From Megaleporinus macrocephalus (lineage: Eukaryota; Chordata; Actinopteri; Characiformes; Anostomidae), in NCBI GenBank assembly GCA_021613375.1, contig CM038704.1, positions 29,822,582 through 29,886,581 on the forward strand: a stretch of 64,000 nucleotides of DNA, given 5' to 3'. The position numbers and the translations under genes were made by a program. Below the pieces are notes generated by a model that saw only the letters and a list, made by a program, of their open reading frames with translations, did no database searches and was not told where the DNA came from. Positions 11,043 to 23,079 of this stretch are shown one piece after another. Positions within the stretch are counted from its first letter, which is position 1, and each line of letters starts with the position of its first letter.

Positions 11043-11960
11043 AAGGTGCCATGGAATGCTTTTTTCAGCATTTTAAACTGTTTTGTTCACATAGAAGGTA
11101 TGTGACTTTGGTCAGGGTAAAAAATGCACAGATGCGGTTTTACACACCCATTTACACCACTATGATTTGGCCCAAGAATTAAATGTGCTGTTCTTTCCTT
11201 TTACAGTGCACGTGTGAATATTTTGATGAGTTATGAATATTCTGATTGGTTGGTTTAGAAGTAACATGTTGAAACAGACAGAGTAAATTAAAGTTGTTAC
11301 TCGCTATGAAACTTTCAGTTTAACATCACAGACAGCTGTTGGGGTTATGATGCTAGGCAGAGTGGATCTTATCCCCTCTCTCCACTGTGTGAAGCCTCAA
11401 TATTGTCCCAGGTTCAAAGCAGAGCAAACTTACATCTTGGAATTGAAATTGTCCAGGGTCTTCTTAAAGATGTGGGAGCTGGAGTTGACTTTTTGTCAGG
11501 CAGTTTGTTTTGTGAATTTTCTGTTCCACCCTAACGGTGCCTTAGCTACATTCGGGCACTGCAGCGTCTGAGGTGGAAGAGAACATTGGACTAATATGCT
11601 GGTGAATAGGAAGCCAACCTCAGGCTTATTCAAAGATGAGAATCAACTATACTGATTCTGAATTCCTTGAAGAGGGTATAAAAAGAGTCAACATCCCTTT
11701 CTCAGCCTCGAAAGTATGTTTCTACACAGTATGCCAGCACCTGTACAAGCTGTTGCAAGAGGCTGGCGAATAGGAAGTCAATTTTAACCTCATCATTACT
11801 GATGCTCGCTGACAGATGGTTGGAAATGGCATAAAAAGTGCAAATATAACCTTCACAGCCTCAAAAGGTAGATTTCAGTGCATAAAGTTGCTGTTGCTTC
11901 ATTTGTTGTTGTTTCCTGCTGGTCTGTAACCTTTTGATATATTCATGGTATGTACTGAAC
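11043..11960 (+). repeat. Interspersed repeat family A, copy 1
   Basis: It starts with AGGTGCCATGGAATG. It shares GGTCAGGGTAAAAAATGC (about 11113), CTATGAAACTTTCAG (about 11304) and CTGTTGGGGTTATGATGCT (about 11335) with the reverse complement of 20690-21206. Later it contains AATAGGAAGCCAACCTCAGG (11605) and a similar AATAGGAAGTCAATTTTAAC (11769), motifs present in other copies. No transposase frame. Confidence 0.65.
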
Positions 11961-14205
11961 TCTTATTATTATTAAAGTATTTAAGAATGTGCTGACCATT
12001 CATCTTTCACAAAGTTAAACTTTAGGCAGAGAAACCACATTGCATGCGTGACATCAGTGATGGCTTTATCTTTACAAAGCATGTAAGGCAAAGGAAGTGC
12101 ATATGGTTATGATCACAGGCCATGAGGAGGCAATCGTATGAAAAACACATGAAGACAAGGCTGATTATTGAAGATTTAAGACTCAGCAGAAGACACTGGC
12201 AATTAAAGCTAGTCCTCTTTAGCCCAAATATAGTTAAAACCCATCCGCCAAAAAACGTGTTTTTAGATTTGCACTGCAGCCACAAGGCCAATGTAGCAAA
12301 CAGTTAATAGAATTTTACAGGTCAGCATTTTGCAAACTGTACGTCTTCACACACTTTCCTTAAACTGTGTTCAGCTGTTAGGTAACCTCAAATAGACCTC
12401 CCTATGTGGTTTCTGAGTGTGTAGAGATTTGTTTTGTTTGTTTTATTCGAGGTTTGAGGGAAAAAGGGGGACAACATGAACATGAAATCAGCTTGATTCA
12501 ATTTAATGCTCATGCTCTTATCACGAAAGACAGCGTAATCAAGTTTAAGGGGAAACCAAATGTAGTATTTAGAGTATTTCTAAAGGCAGCCAAAAATACT
12601 GGTGTTCCTGCCCAAACGTGACTGTACTGTCTAATCGCTGCCACAGGGTTTGTTTACAACTATGTAAATAATGTAAAGCAAGTTAAGTTAGAAAGTAAAT
12701 CTGAAAGAGATCATTAGCACTTCATTGGCAGGAGTTTCAGTTATCCTGCGCAGGGAATGATCGGTAGCTAAAGCATTAAGCAAAACATGAGTCAATGCTT
12801 CATTACTGGGGTGAGGCTGAGCCTCCTCTTTCTAAAACAGATCTTGGTGTGGGGTTCAAACCCCCTTAGGTGTATGCCCCCTGTTATCTATTTGTGTATG
12901 ACATCCTATAATCTATAAAAATAGATACAGTTCAGGCTTCAGATGGCTGTTGGTAGCTATGCAACATATTTTTATCCATTTAAATAAACCAATATGTCAT
13001 AATATGTCAGAAATCAATACAGTTTACTTAAATCATGAAGTGTTAGATGATTTATTTATGAATGTCAAACATGCCTACATGCTTTTGTGATTCTAGTAGT
13101 TTGATAACTTTATACCAAGAGCTTTTAATATTTTGTGGCATGTCTACATTGAACACAGACATTTGAAGTTGGCATATGTATCAGTGTTACAGTGCCTAGT
13201 TCAGTACAGAGGGCTGAACTAGAGCTGCTGCCACTGTTTTACATTTCTAACAACACTGCTGCCTCAATTCAGACTTAGTGACAGACTAAAACTGGAAACA
13301 GACTTGGAAAACTAGTTCTTACAGTTGATTTCTCTTTCATGTTGTGTTAATGCTGCTGGTTAATCTAATACTCCTAAAGTCCTAAACAAAAGAAAAGCTT
13401 GCTTAACTACCCAGATAACACAGAGAAACACAATTCCTGGCTGGGCAAAGGTTAACCCATTTCACAAAGGTGAATCAAGTCTACCAGCTTCTTCTACCTG
13501 ACTTCTGCCTGTTCTACCTGATTTTTCAGGATCAGACTCGGGCTTAAACTTATACAGAAGAACTGATGCCATTGTAAGAATAACCACAGCACTGTTGGGG
13601 TGAAACCTGTAGCAGGATGCTGCTCTGGCGAAAGATCGACCAAGAACAGAATGGACTCATCATAAGGCAGTGCTTAAAGATAAAGGAGATCTATCAGAGC
13701 GATTCAGACAGAGTAAATACAGATGATGTACAGTATGAGAATATTTGTTTATATATAATTATATATAAAATATATAAAATAAATATATACTTTTTTTATT
13801 CCACAAAACACAACCTTCTCCGAGTGCCTTGAAGTCCATAAGCACTCTAAACGGGAATTTAGACATGCAGTTTGTACATTTGTAGTTGGTGAGGTTTAAA
13901 CTATCATTGAAGTTTTAGTCTAGCGTGGCCTAGTCAGCAACATTTGCAAAACATGGGATTGTGGTGTAAAGTTGATTTTTTTTGTTGAACTATCACTTTA
14001 AACAAACTGTAATGATACTTATCTCAACTGCATGAACAGAACAAACTGCACTAAACTTTGAATAAGGTAACTACAGTACTGCAGTGGTTTAAATAATAAA
14101 CTGAGGTGCAGCTGAGGAACAGTTGTTGACCACTGAAGGGTGAAAGTCATGCTAGCAAATCATGTCGATTAGCTTAGCAAATGTTGCTGTTTGTGTCTAC
14201 ATACA
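11960..14205. other. Unannotated stretch
   Basis: I see no gene or repeat that I can classify. A short AT-rich run with TATATAA units lies at 13750-13790. A stem resembling a tRNA T-arm (GGGGTTCAAACCCC near 12851) has no tRNA around it. Confidence 0.35.
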
Positions 14206-14236
14206 TATGTATGTGTGTGTGTGTGTCTGTGTGTGT
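14205..14236. repeat. Imperfect (TG)n tract
   Basis: TATGTATGTG followed by TG units interrupted by TCTG. Confidence 0.85.
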
Positions 14237-14570
14237 ACGTAAGTGCTGCTGAGAGATAGAGGAAGTGTATGTGGCTCAAGCTGTGCAGTAATGAGAAGAC
14301 TCACACACACGTCTCTTCTCGTGACTGAGAAATGACCCTCTCTCTCTCTTCTTCGCTCTCACTCTCTCATCAGATCCTCCCTCTCTTGGTGAGGTGTTTA
14401 TTTAATGCCACCGTGACTGAAGCTTTTCATAATTATGTTAAATACTGTCAGCCTTGATCAAGCTCCACACCCAGCAATCACAGGTCCTCTCCTTCCTTTC
14501 CCCCCCACACACACACTAATGAGCACAGACTCAGAAGCGCTAATGAAGCACTCAAATAACACATTAACGT

Positions 14571-14646
14571 ACACACACACAGACACACACACACAGACAC
14601 ACAGACACAGACACACACACACACACACACACACTCTCTCTCTCAC
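14571..14646. repeat. (CA)n microsatellite running into (CT)n
   Basis: About 64 bp of CA/GACA units followed by a CT run. Both strands give spurious His-Thr or Cys-Val repeat peptides that are not genes. Confidence 0.95.
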
Positions 14647-14724
14647 AGGCACTGACTGACTGAGCCAAATGACATTTAAAGTAACAATCCTCAACTCTGT
14701 ACATTCAATTAACGTGTATTTGCT

Positions 14725-15175
14725 CTTTTGCTCACTTTCTCCCTCTCGCCTTCTCTCTACATCTCTTCTACTTTCTTCTCATCCTCTCTCCCTCTTTTCA
14801 TACGATTAATTGCTCTCTTACAAACATGATTTCTTTCTTTCGCTCCCTCTCACATGTACTTTTTTCTTTTACTCTCTATTTCTTTCTCTTCTCTTTCCAG
14901 TATTCCTTTATTGTCGCACTCTCTCTCTTTTCTTGGTGTCTGTAACTTTTACTTGTATACTGTCTCTCTTGCATACACCTTTTCTTATCGTTCTCTCTCT
15001 TCTACTCTATTCTTTCCATTACCTTACTCATACTCCTTCCTACTGTCTTTCATAGTCTGTTCCCTCTCTCTCTAACTTGTTCCCCCTCATGTTCTTCCTT
15101 ACTTCTTCTTTGCTTTGTCTTTCTCTTCCTTATTTATTTTTCTCTTTTTTTCACTTTCCTCTTTTTCTTGTTCAT
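14725..15175. repeat. Polypyrimidine-rich tract, about 450 bp
   Basis: The plus strand is dominated by C and T (CTTTCTCCCTCTCGCCTTCT and many similar runs) but is not a simple repeat. It is flanked on the left by the (CA)n(CT)n microsatellite. Likely a degenerated CT microsatellite. Such mirror-rich purine/pyrimidine tracts can form triplex DNA. Confidence 0.75.
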
Positions 15176-15741
15176 GCAAACAGAAATTACATCATGCTTC
15201 TGTCATCGTCTGTAATAACTGCAGTTTTAAAGTTTTGTTTGTAGTGTAGGTGTAGCTCTGCCTGCTGTATTTTGTGTATTTTGTTCCACTATCATATATT
15301 TCTGTATGATTTATCTGGCAGTGATGTTTTTTCTTCATCCTGATGTAATCTCAGTAGAGTCTAGCAGGAGAGTTGCATCATTTGCTGACAGACTCTCCAC
15401 CCTGAAGCTTTGCCTGAATCTGACCTGTGCTCGTATTTGCATGTGGAAAGTCCTTGTTTAGGAAATGCTGTAGTTCCTATTTTAAATGTGTGCGTGCCTT
15501 TCTGCATGTGCTGGCATTGACTGTGCAGGTCTGCTCTTTTTCTTCACTCTGCATTTTTTCCACCCTGGTCCAGCCTCATTTCCTGTCTAGAGATGAGTGT
15601 GAGGGGGGAAATGTTTTTCTTATTGGTCCATTACGTCTGAGTGGCAACTGACTTCAAATAAGACGAAGCTTCGGTGAGCTAGTGGGTGAAGAAGTATCAG
15701 AGCTTTCATTGGAATTCTATTAGGATCCCCTCTACCTCCAC

Positions 15742-15792
15742 TTTCTCTCTCTCTCTCTCATTCTCTCATACACACATGCGCACACACAGTTT
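15742..15792. repeat. Short (CT)n and (CA)n tract
   Basis: CTCTCTCTCTCTCTC is followed by ACACACATGCGCACACACA. Confidence 0.9.
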
Positions 15793-15844
15793 CTTTGAAG
15801 TGTGGGACCATTACTTAAGACTTCCATTTATTTCCAGGAGACTT

Positions 15845-16030
15845 GCCCAAACCTTAACTACCAGAACTACCACTACCCTAACCCTAGCCCAAACCTTAAC
15901 CTTAACATGACCATAAAATGTATTGGTTTACATTGTAGGGACCAGCAAGGAAGAAAGTACCCCACAGTGTGAGTGTATGAAAAGGCTTTAGTCCCTACAA
16001 AGTGGCCTACACCTGGTGCACGCACATTTG
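15845..16030. repeat. Fish interspersed repeat with CCCTAACCCTAG and GTCCC motifs
   Basis: Degenerate CCTAACC units (15855-15907) are followed by ATTGTAGGGACCAGCAAGG (15932) and TAGTCCCTACAAAGTGG (15989). I recognise this combination from a common teleost interspersed repeat in which CCTAACCC units flank a GGTCCCCACA motif. It is not a telomere: the units are irregular and few. Confidence 0.5.
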
Positions 16031-16685
16031 TTTTGTTATAATTAATGTATTCATTATTTCTTTATTTGTTTTTAATCATTCATTCAAGCATTAATTCTTT
16101 CATTCAATCATTCAATCATTCATTTAATTACTTATATAAGCCGCTTATTATTCTGGGTCAAGGAGGGGGCTGGAGACTCTCCCAGCACTCACTTGTCAGA
16201 GGATAGCAAACACTTTTAATAGGCCTTCAAAGATGTTATTTTGTTTTTATTAAGAAGAGTGATCTTTCTTGCACTCTGCAATTTGTGTAATAATGCATAA
16301 ATTCCACTGTGTTTATTTAAGTCTTGGCAAACTTTTCTTTGTGGCAACCCAGTATTGTTTGCAGTTACCATTTAATACCTGTATTGACTATTCTGTATTT
16401 CAATAGGCTACATGAAGATTGCTGTAAAGGTTAATAAATGTCTGGGGCATCCAGGAGAAATCTGTAACTGAACTTTGTTCTTCAAACTGACACACAAGAT
16501 TTTATCCACTTCTTTAAAAAAAGGATGTTCATTCTACTTTGTATTACTTTCATGTGTATTTACATCTGTTCTAATGATATATGGGGTTCTTAATAGTGAA
16601 AATACATGAAACAATGAACAATGAGCTTAGGTGCCAAATACTTTTGCACATTATTGTATATTTAGGCACTATATTACATACATAT
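16030..16685. other. Unannotated AT-rich stretch
   Basis: A run of ATTCATTCAT-like units lies at 16072-16125. Nothing else recognised. Confidence 0.4.
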
Positions 16686-17012
16686 TGTAGCATCCCACTG
16701 CCGGCTTGCTGGTGTGGAGGTGTTACTGCAGGTAATGGTGGACAAGCAGTAAGAGAGACTTAAAATATAAAATATAAAATGTCAATACTAGGGACTGATA
16801 CCTTAAAGCTGTACATATCTCTATATAGGGCTATGTTGTGTTGGACTGTGGGACTGTTTAGTGGAGTAATGGTTGCATTTGTGGTTGTTGATGACCTGCC
16901 TGCTATTCTAGCTGAGTAGTTGTGCAAGGTGGTCGCTCCACTGCTGCCGTGTTCATAACAAGAGCTTTCGCTCAATGTTTCCTGTATCTTCTAATTCCAC
17001 ATAGATGCCACA
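16686..17012 (+). mobile_element. Probable solo LTR of a retrotransposon
   Basis: The 327-bp unit starts TGTAGCAT and ends ATGCCACA, whose inverse is TGTGGCAT, giving the TG...CA inverted termini of an LTR. It is flanked by a 4-bp ATAT on each side (16682-16685 and 17013-17016), a size typical for Ty3/gypsy integration, although this site is itself low-complexity. No coding region is attached, so it would be a solo LTR. A diverged second copy lies at 56605-56810 and carries AATAAAGAGC, a likely polyadenylation signal, at the matching place. Confidence 0.6.
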
Positions 17013-17179
17013 ATATACACATTGCTGAGTTAGGCTTACATGTAATCAAACAGAAATGACTCTGAAAAACTTTACAAAGGCAGGGGTGTTTTGTTGTCCC
17101 TGTAGGTTAGCCTTGTTTTTTTCTGGTTGTCCCACAATCAGGACATGCCCAAATGCACAAAAACTACACCAGAAAATGG

Positions 17180-17300
17180 GAAACTGCCAAACGTTTCAAC
17201 AGTGTCAAAATGTTTTCCATCATCCTGGAGATATTTGGTCTCCACAGAGAGCTAAATACATTCTCTCTTGTGAACACACCTACACACACACAGCTGAAAA
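17180..17300. repeat. Short interspersed repeat with TTTGGTCTCCACA motif
   Basis: TTCCATCATCCTGGAGATAT then TTGGTCTCCACAGAGAG near 17214-17250 parallels TTCCATCAAACTGGAGACAT then TTGGTCCCCACAAAAAG near 47428-47465. This is a small diverged piece of a common teleost repeat. Confidence 0.45.
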
Positions 17301-17399
17301 GCTGAAAGTATGTTTCTGAGGACACTTGTCTGTCAGCAGCTGTGTGCGAAGACCTGGACTCGGTAACAAATAAAATGACTAAAGACATCCAGAATCCAC

Positions 17400-18520
17400 A
17401 GATGTAATAAACTGTATTTATCGGAGGGACAGTCACCAGTGGGAACGCTGCCTGTGTGTGAGTGAAACAAACTCTGCGCCTGCTGCACTGTCTCTCGTCA
17501 TCGCCTTAATCCCCAAAATTACTAACAAAGCCTACTTTTAGAATATCAAAATCATTCTCCATGCTATAATCATGCAATATACCGAAAAAGCATAAATGAA
17601 TGTGGTTAAGCTCAAAGTAAATATTTGAGGCCTGTTTTCTGGCTGTGGCATAACAAGGAGTGTCACAAGAGAAAATGCAGATACTAATGGAAAGGGCTTC
17701 ATGCCATGAGTGTAAAGTTTGTAGATTTGTTGTAAAACACTGTAGATGAAAGAAAGCACTTAACATTTGCAAGTTGGCTTTTCAACCTAAAATGATGTGG
17801 TAGTGTGATGATATCCTCTATTACAAACTAAAACCTGTTTTTAAATCTAAGTAAAGACCTGGCAACGGCATAAAAACACAGGAAATTCTCTTAACTTGAC
17901 TTGTGTTGACAAGGCTTTTAAAGCAGGCTTTGCGTGGATATGCAGCACATCTCGGATCACTTCAAGCAGCATGTCTGCTCCTGCTTAGGACTTTCCTGAC
18001 ATTCTCTCCAGCAGTCGATTAACATTTGTAACAGAAATGATTGTATTTCAGTGACATCTATGAACAGGATCCAGCATGGCTTCTCTAGCAGTTTATCCAA
18101 TCACATGAGTTCATGTTAAAGTCTTGTGTGAATTAAATAAAGGCAGGTAAAAATGGAAATAACAGCATAAGGTATCAGTCAGAACAACAGTAATTTCACA
18201 TACTGTTACAGATTGCGATTGTTTTATTGGTTATGATCTGAGTACTGAAGCAAAAACATGACTTGTTTAAACAAGTGGATGATGAAAACGTAATGGAGAA
18301 TAATGGAGAATTGTACATTTTTCTCCTTGTTTTATGTTTTAAATCTATGTATATCTTTCTGTTTACAGTCTGTGGGGCTAGTCAGCAGTGGAAACATGTA
18401 AGCATCCCTGTAAAAGAAATCTCTACAAATTAACTTAATCAGAAAATTCAGTTCTAAAAAAAATTAAATAAACCCAAAGCTCAGCAAGAGTGGTCAAGAC
18501 ACAGTACCTACAGTGTAAGA
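17400..18520. other. Unannotated stretch
   Basis: Unique-looking sequence with short domain-free frames on the minus strand at 17506-17772. No repeat or gene recognised. Confidence 0.35.
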
Positions 18521-18522
18521 TT

Positions 18523-18574
18523 AGTATTTATTTATTTACTTACTTAATTTTTATTTATTTATTTATTTATTTAT
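18523..18574. repeat. (TTTA)n microsatellite
   Basis: Tetranucleotide TTTA units with two TTAC/TTAA interruptions. Confidence 0.92.
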
Positions 18575-18585
18575 CATGGACATAC

Positions 18586-18701
18586 ACTAGTCAAAAGTTT
18601 TAGATCACTATCAGTCAAAACCTTTAGTACACTACCAGTCAAATGTTTTAAGAGTTCTAAAATGTTTGACTGGTAGTGTACTAAACTTTTGACCGGTGGT
18701 G

Positions 18702-18703
<2 letters not shown>
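18586..18703. mobile_element. Palindromic cluster of transposon-terminus units
   Basis: Three head-to-tail units of the form CACTA(CC)AGTCAAA-GTTTTAGA (starting near 18586, 18607 and 18630) are followed, after a five-base spacer, by two units in the opposite direction (18656-18703). The central arms share 21 perfect bases (18623-18643 against 18664-18684). The unit resembles teleost Tc1/hAT terminal repeats of the type ACCAGTCAAAAGTTT. No interior sequence survives, so this is a miniature or collapsed element. Confidence 0.75.

Positions 18704-18705
<2 letters not shown>

Positions 18706-18778
<73 letters not shown>
18706..18778. repeat. (TA)n microsatellite, about 73 bp
   Basis: An uninterrupted TA run directly abutting the palindromic TIR cluster. 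Confidence 0.97.
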
Positions 18779-18779
<1 letters not shown>

Positions 18780-18783
<4 letters not shown>

Positions 18784-19728
18784 AACACGTTTATCAGCCA
18801 TGTTCAGCCATGTATGTTAAAATAAAACAGTTTTATCAACATATATTTAATACACCTTATTGTATTTCAAGAATTTAAAGAGATCCATTCATGTTTGTTT
18901 AGACAGACCTTTTAAGCAAGAAATTTGATGTAGTTGGATGTTTGTGAGTTTTACATGCATTTCCCTCTTCTTTAAAAAAGGTTGGTGCACAAATGAGATT
19001 TGGTGACCTCCCCTATACTACGTGATGTATATGCAGTACCTCAATAGATGATCTGAATTCACAGCAAATTTTCATACATTTCTGAATGACAATAATATCA
19101 ATTTTAAATACAATTGAATTAGGATATTTTGATCCTACCAAGCAGCCAGTTCCACATATTCAATCAGTGAAGCAGCATTAGCATTGCAAGTATCTTGATT
19201 CAGTATTAAAGGCCTATGAGAAACAAATTCCTGAGCCTACAACAGAACTTTCTAAATCAACTTCCTGTTACTGTCTTGATACCAAACGCCCTCAGTTCCT
19301 CAAGAACATCTGGTGACAGGAAAGTTGACTTGGGAATAGAACAGAGTGGCATCTAATTGAGTCTGATGGCTCCCATCACTTCCAATCAGAAAGTGCTTAT
19401 ACAACTAGCCACAAAGTCTATCCCTCAAACAAGCCCCTGTAGCAAGTAGCGTTAGCTTTAGTTAACACACAGTGTGCTTGCCTTAAACAGATATGAAAAA
19501 GAATTCATTTGATGCTGGATTTATTTGACTGACCCAGTGAGAGAGATTCCCTGATTGCCTGATGAGACATACTTGCATGTTTGCGGCTGTGCTAGACAAA
19601 CAGCATCAGATATCCCCAGAAGATGAAGGGCTGGAGGGCAACCGTCGCAGCATTGACTGCATAAAGCCATGTGATATTTGAACCTGGAGTTCAAAGCCAC
19701 TTTACTACTAGTTTGTTTATAGCAGTTT
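18780..19728. other. Unannotated stretch
   Basis: No gene or classified repeat seen. Confidence 0.35.
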
Positions 19729-20130
19729 TTAAGGTGCCATAGAATAGAAAAATGTATTTACATTGCCATAGTTGAATAAGGAGAGGTTGGTACGTAGAAC
19801 AGACATACTGTGAACCCCAAACGCCTTTAAATACAACGATAATGGAGCAACAGCAATGAAAATGGCAGTCTATGTCTTCTCAAACCTTTCCCAAGGAAGC
19901 AAAGTCTAATGGATCTGTCAGCTGGCACTGGCGATGTTCATCTAAGCAAATCTGAAATTGGCTTCCTATTTAACAACTTTTTAATCAAATGTTCTGTTCT
20001 ACCTTAAATGCTACCGCTTGTACAGGTGACTGAGTATAATTGTGGCACAATTTAAGGTGGAACGTAAAAGTTGAAAAACAAGCTGAAAAATAGGAAACCA
20101 ACTTCAACACCTACATGCTTAACAAGATAC
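19729..20130 (+). repeat. Interspersed repeat family A, copy 2
   Basis: It starts AAGGTGCCATAGAATAG. Its module at 19960-20100 (TTGGCTTCCTATTTAACAAC, GCTTGTACAGGTGACTG, ACAATTTAAGGTGGAACG, AAATAGGAAACCAACTTCA) closely matches 27577-27725. The module is itself bounded by inverted GAAGTTGGCTTCCTAT-like motifs. Together with the minus-strand piece ending at 21206 it may form one element of about 1.48 kb whose ends are AGGTGCCATAGAAT and the inverse of AGGTGCCACAGAAT. Confidence 0.65.
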
Positions 20131-20389
20131 TTTCATTCAAAGTTTGCTTTGTACATTTTACTCGGACAGTGTGGAGCAGCAACACTCAGCATTTGACACT
20201 GAGGACAGGGCACGCAACAACACGAGGTGAAAAACATGATTCTGCAAGTGCAATACCATCAGCTGCTCTCCGTGTTTACAGGGAGGTGGTTTTGACAGTT
20301 TAGGGCCAGGACATGGGCTAAATACTATTAGCTGATGGCTCACCATGAACAGCCTCTCAAACTACAACAAACATGGTGGACAAATAGGA

Positions 20390-21206
20390 GCCAACAGGTG
20401 AGCTATATTAAAAGGAAGCTTTGGTTATAATAACAATTTAAAAGTCTACATTTAGCATGTATTCTCTCTTTCTCGCTGCAGCTCGGTAACGAGTGAATAA
20501 GCGGGTTGAGCCGCTGCTGTAGCTCACAAACAACCTCCTAAAATCTCGAGCAAAAAATATCAAAGGATGGAAAAACACAGTTTGAGCACGTGTTTATGAA
20601 AAATGGGATGCAGTTCTTCTTTCTATGCTCGCGAGTTTCACATTTGTACTCACGAGTGAAGTATTTACATGCCCAAAATGTTAAAACTAGCAGGTTTCTA
20701 TTCACCTCATGCTTTTGTGCTGCCTAGTTTTGACCCCAATGTGGCGCCATATGAGGAGACTCAAGAGAATTAGCATCACAACCCCAACAGCAACCTGTAT
20801 GTAGCAGCTATGCTGTGGGATTGTATCCACTTTTTGACAATTGAAGCAGATCATCTCAATCTGAAAGTTTCATAGTAACACATTTTATTTACTTTGTGTT
20901 ACTAGGCACAGCAAACTAAATAGTAGGATGACTTAGCTCATTTACACAAAGGTGCATTTTATTTTTCTGTCTGTGTCTGTTTTATCATGTTGTTTCTGTG
21001 TGAGTCATTCTGGTGTCTCACTGAAAATCAGCAAATCAGAGCACAGCTTAAAAAATTATTAATGAGCTCACCAAAAATTTCATTTGAGTGCTAATTTAGT
21101 CAAAAATAGACATGCAAAACTGCATGTAGGCATTTTTCACCCTGACCACAGTGGACATCAGATAACTATTTAGAAAGCTGAATGAATTCATTCTGTGGCA
21201 CCTCTA
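20390..21206 (-). repeat. Interspersed repeat family A, copy 3 or right half of copy 2
   Basis: In reverse complement it reads AGGTGCCACAGAATG at the terminus, then GGTCAGGGTGAAAAATGC, CTATGAAACTTTCAG and CTGTTGGGGTTGTGATGCT, in the same order as in the copy at 11043. Part of the interior (20460-20680) is GC-richer and unmatched elsewhere in the window. No transposase. Confidence 0.6.
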
Positions 21207-21439
21207 CTAAAGATATTTATTCACAGGTTAAATTTAACACCGTACCACAGTTTGCTTATCTTTCCAGAGATTAAAGTAAAATCGGTATAGGAACCTCTAT
21301 TATGTTACACTATGTTACTTCATTTTTTTAGGAAAGCAAAAATGGCTTTTTAATGGCATTGCTTAAAGAACCCTTTGTGGCACCTATTTTTTTTATATAA
21401 AAACATTTCCTCCTATACAAAATGTGCCAGGCTTAAACT

Positions 21440-21500
21440 CTCAAGTCTTTGATCTCTCTTTCTCTCTCTCTTTCTATGTGAGTGTGTGTGTGTGTGTATT
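21440..21500. repeat. (CT)n and (TG)n tract
   Basis: CTCTCTTTCTCTCTCTCTTT followed by TGTGAGTGTGTGTGTGTGTG. Confidence 0.9.
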
Positions 21501-23079
21501 TTTGCAGTTGTAAGCTGTCAGCATTTTAAATTACATCAATTGAGGATCTAAAAGACCATGAGATAACTCCCACACAATCCAACTCGATGCAGCTCAGCGC
21601 TGGCATAAGAACAGACACCGGAATTTTTTTGTACAGAAACTCTAACAATTGCCTCAGAACATGTTCCTTGAACAGTCGCCCTCAGCAGTAACTCTTAAAC
21701 AACCTGCCTACCATCGATTGGACATAAAAGGTATGAGTGAGAGAACGAACTGCCATCACCTGGCCTGGAGCAACGTTCTCGCCCAAGGAGCCATTCCTCC
21801 CTTCTTTGTAATGTACTGATCGAGTCTTTGATTGAACTTGCTGTTATTCTAGACTTCTCGACCTGTTTATGAGTCCAAAACAGGGCCTCTGAATCCCAAG
21901 CCTAGAGCTTAAAGCTTTCCATCTACTTTTTTTTCCTGTAGAAGGATGTAGGGGCTACCTGTCATGAGAGTTTTTTGTCTCAAACTCTGTAAAACTGCTG
22001 GTTCAGGACCTGCTGTCTCCTATAGCTCTTCTCTCAATAAGCTTCATGTCCTCAGGTAGTGCAGATAAGCGTTCACAGGCTATAAAAGAAATTTAATTAG
22101 GTGTATGAGCTGCGATTGAAATCCAGTGGAGCCTTTGTAAGCATTTATTGTTACTGACCAGGCAAACACTGCTGGCCAGGCCTCGTTAGATGTCTGAGCG
22201 GCCTTGAAACATGATCCAGAATGATTACAATGCATCCTTTGAGCCTAATTCTGTCAAACTGCAATAGAATCAGTGAAATAATAGGACTGGTGCTTTGGCA
22301 CTAAACCCAAAAATAAATAAATAAATGAAAAAATAAATAAAAAGCACTGTTAGTACCCTAGAAAAGCTTTTCACTCTCCTGCTTTGTAATAATTTTCTTT
22401 ATTTTTTAGAAAAAGAGAAAATAAAACGTTTGAATGTGACATTTAAAAAAAAATGAACAAATGTATATACTAATGACTCACTCTGAGCCGGCTGGTGGAG
22501 GGCTGTCAGCCTGTGTGGGAGTGTGGGAGCTAGTCGGGATAGACACTGTCCCAATAGTTGCCACCTCGGCAGTGTTGGGTATGTTGAGACGGCATTAATG
22601 CCAGTCTCCAAACGCCTCCACTGGCTGCTCTTACTGTGAAGCTCTTTTCACAGTGGCTGGCGCTGTCTCTGCCATTACAGCACTCTTTATTCCTGAGTCC
22701 TCACCTGTACTCCTTAAGGCTGAGTTACATTTCAGCAAAGATGCACTGAGATGCAGAGAAGTAGTTTGTGGAAGGAGGGCACAAGACATTAGCAGCCAAA
22801 TGGGAACATTTAAACATATTTTATCTGTATAATAATTAGAAATGTAGACATTAGCTTCAACCAACAATTTAATGCCCTCTTTTTAGCTCAAGCACACCCC
22901 CTCACAGGATCTGTACATTTGCATTTCCATTATAGGAAAAGAAACAAAACCAGTGCTCCATAGAATAAAGATTAATTTCTGGTCTTAGCAGGAATAACAC
23001 TATAATGTATATTAAGATATAATGTAATGTTTATATAATGTATAATAATATATATTAAGAATCTACATAATTGGCACCT
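21500..23079. other. Unannotated stretch
   Basis: Mixed unique sequence. Short minus-strand frames at 22399-22611 and 22631-22867 have no domain. A-rich AAATAAATAAATG units lie near 22310-22345. From 22990 to 23060 there is an AT-rich ATAATGTATAT-type run. Confidence 0.35.

Noticed and set aside
12840..12900. tRNA-like T-arm GGGGTTCAAACCCC
   Set aside because: No acceptor stem, D-arm or anticodon arm could be placed around it.
14571..14646. Direct repeats suggestive of a CRISPR array
   Set aside because: It is a plain dinucleotide microsatellite in a vertebrate genome; there are no spacers.
15850..15910. Telomere-like CCCTAACCCTAG units
   Set aside because: The units are irregular and few, within a known type of dispersed fish repeat.
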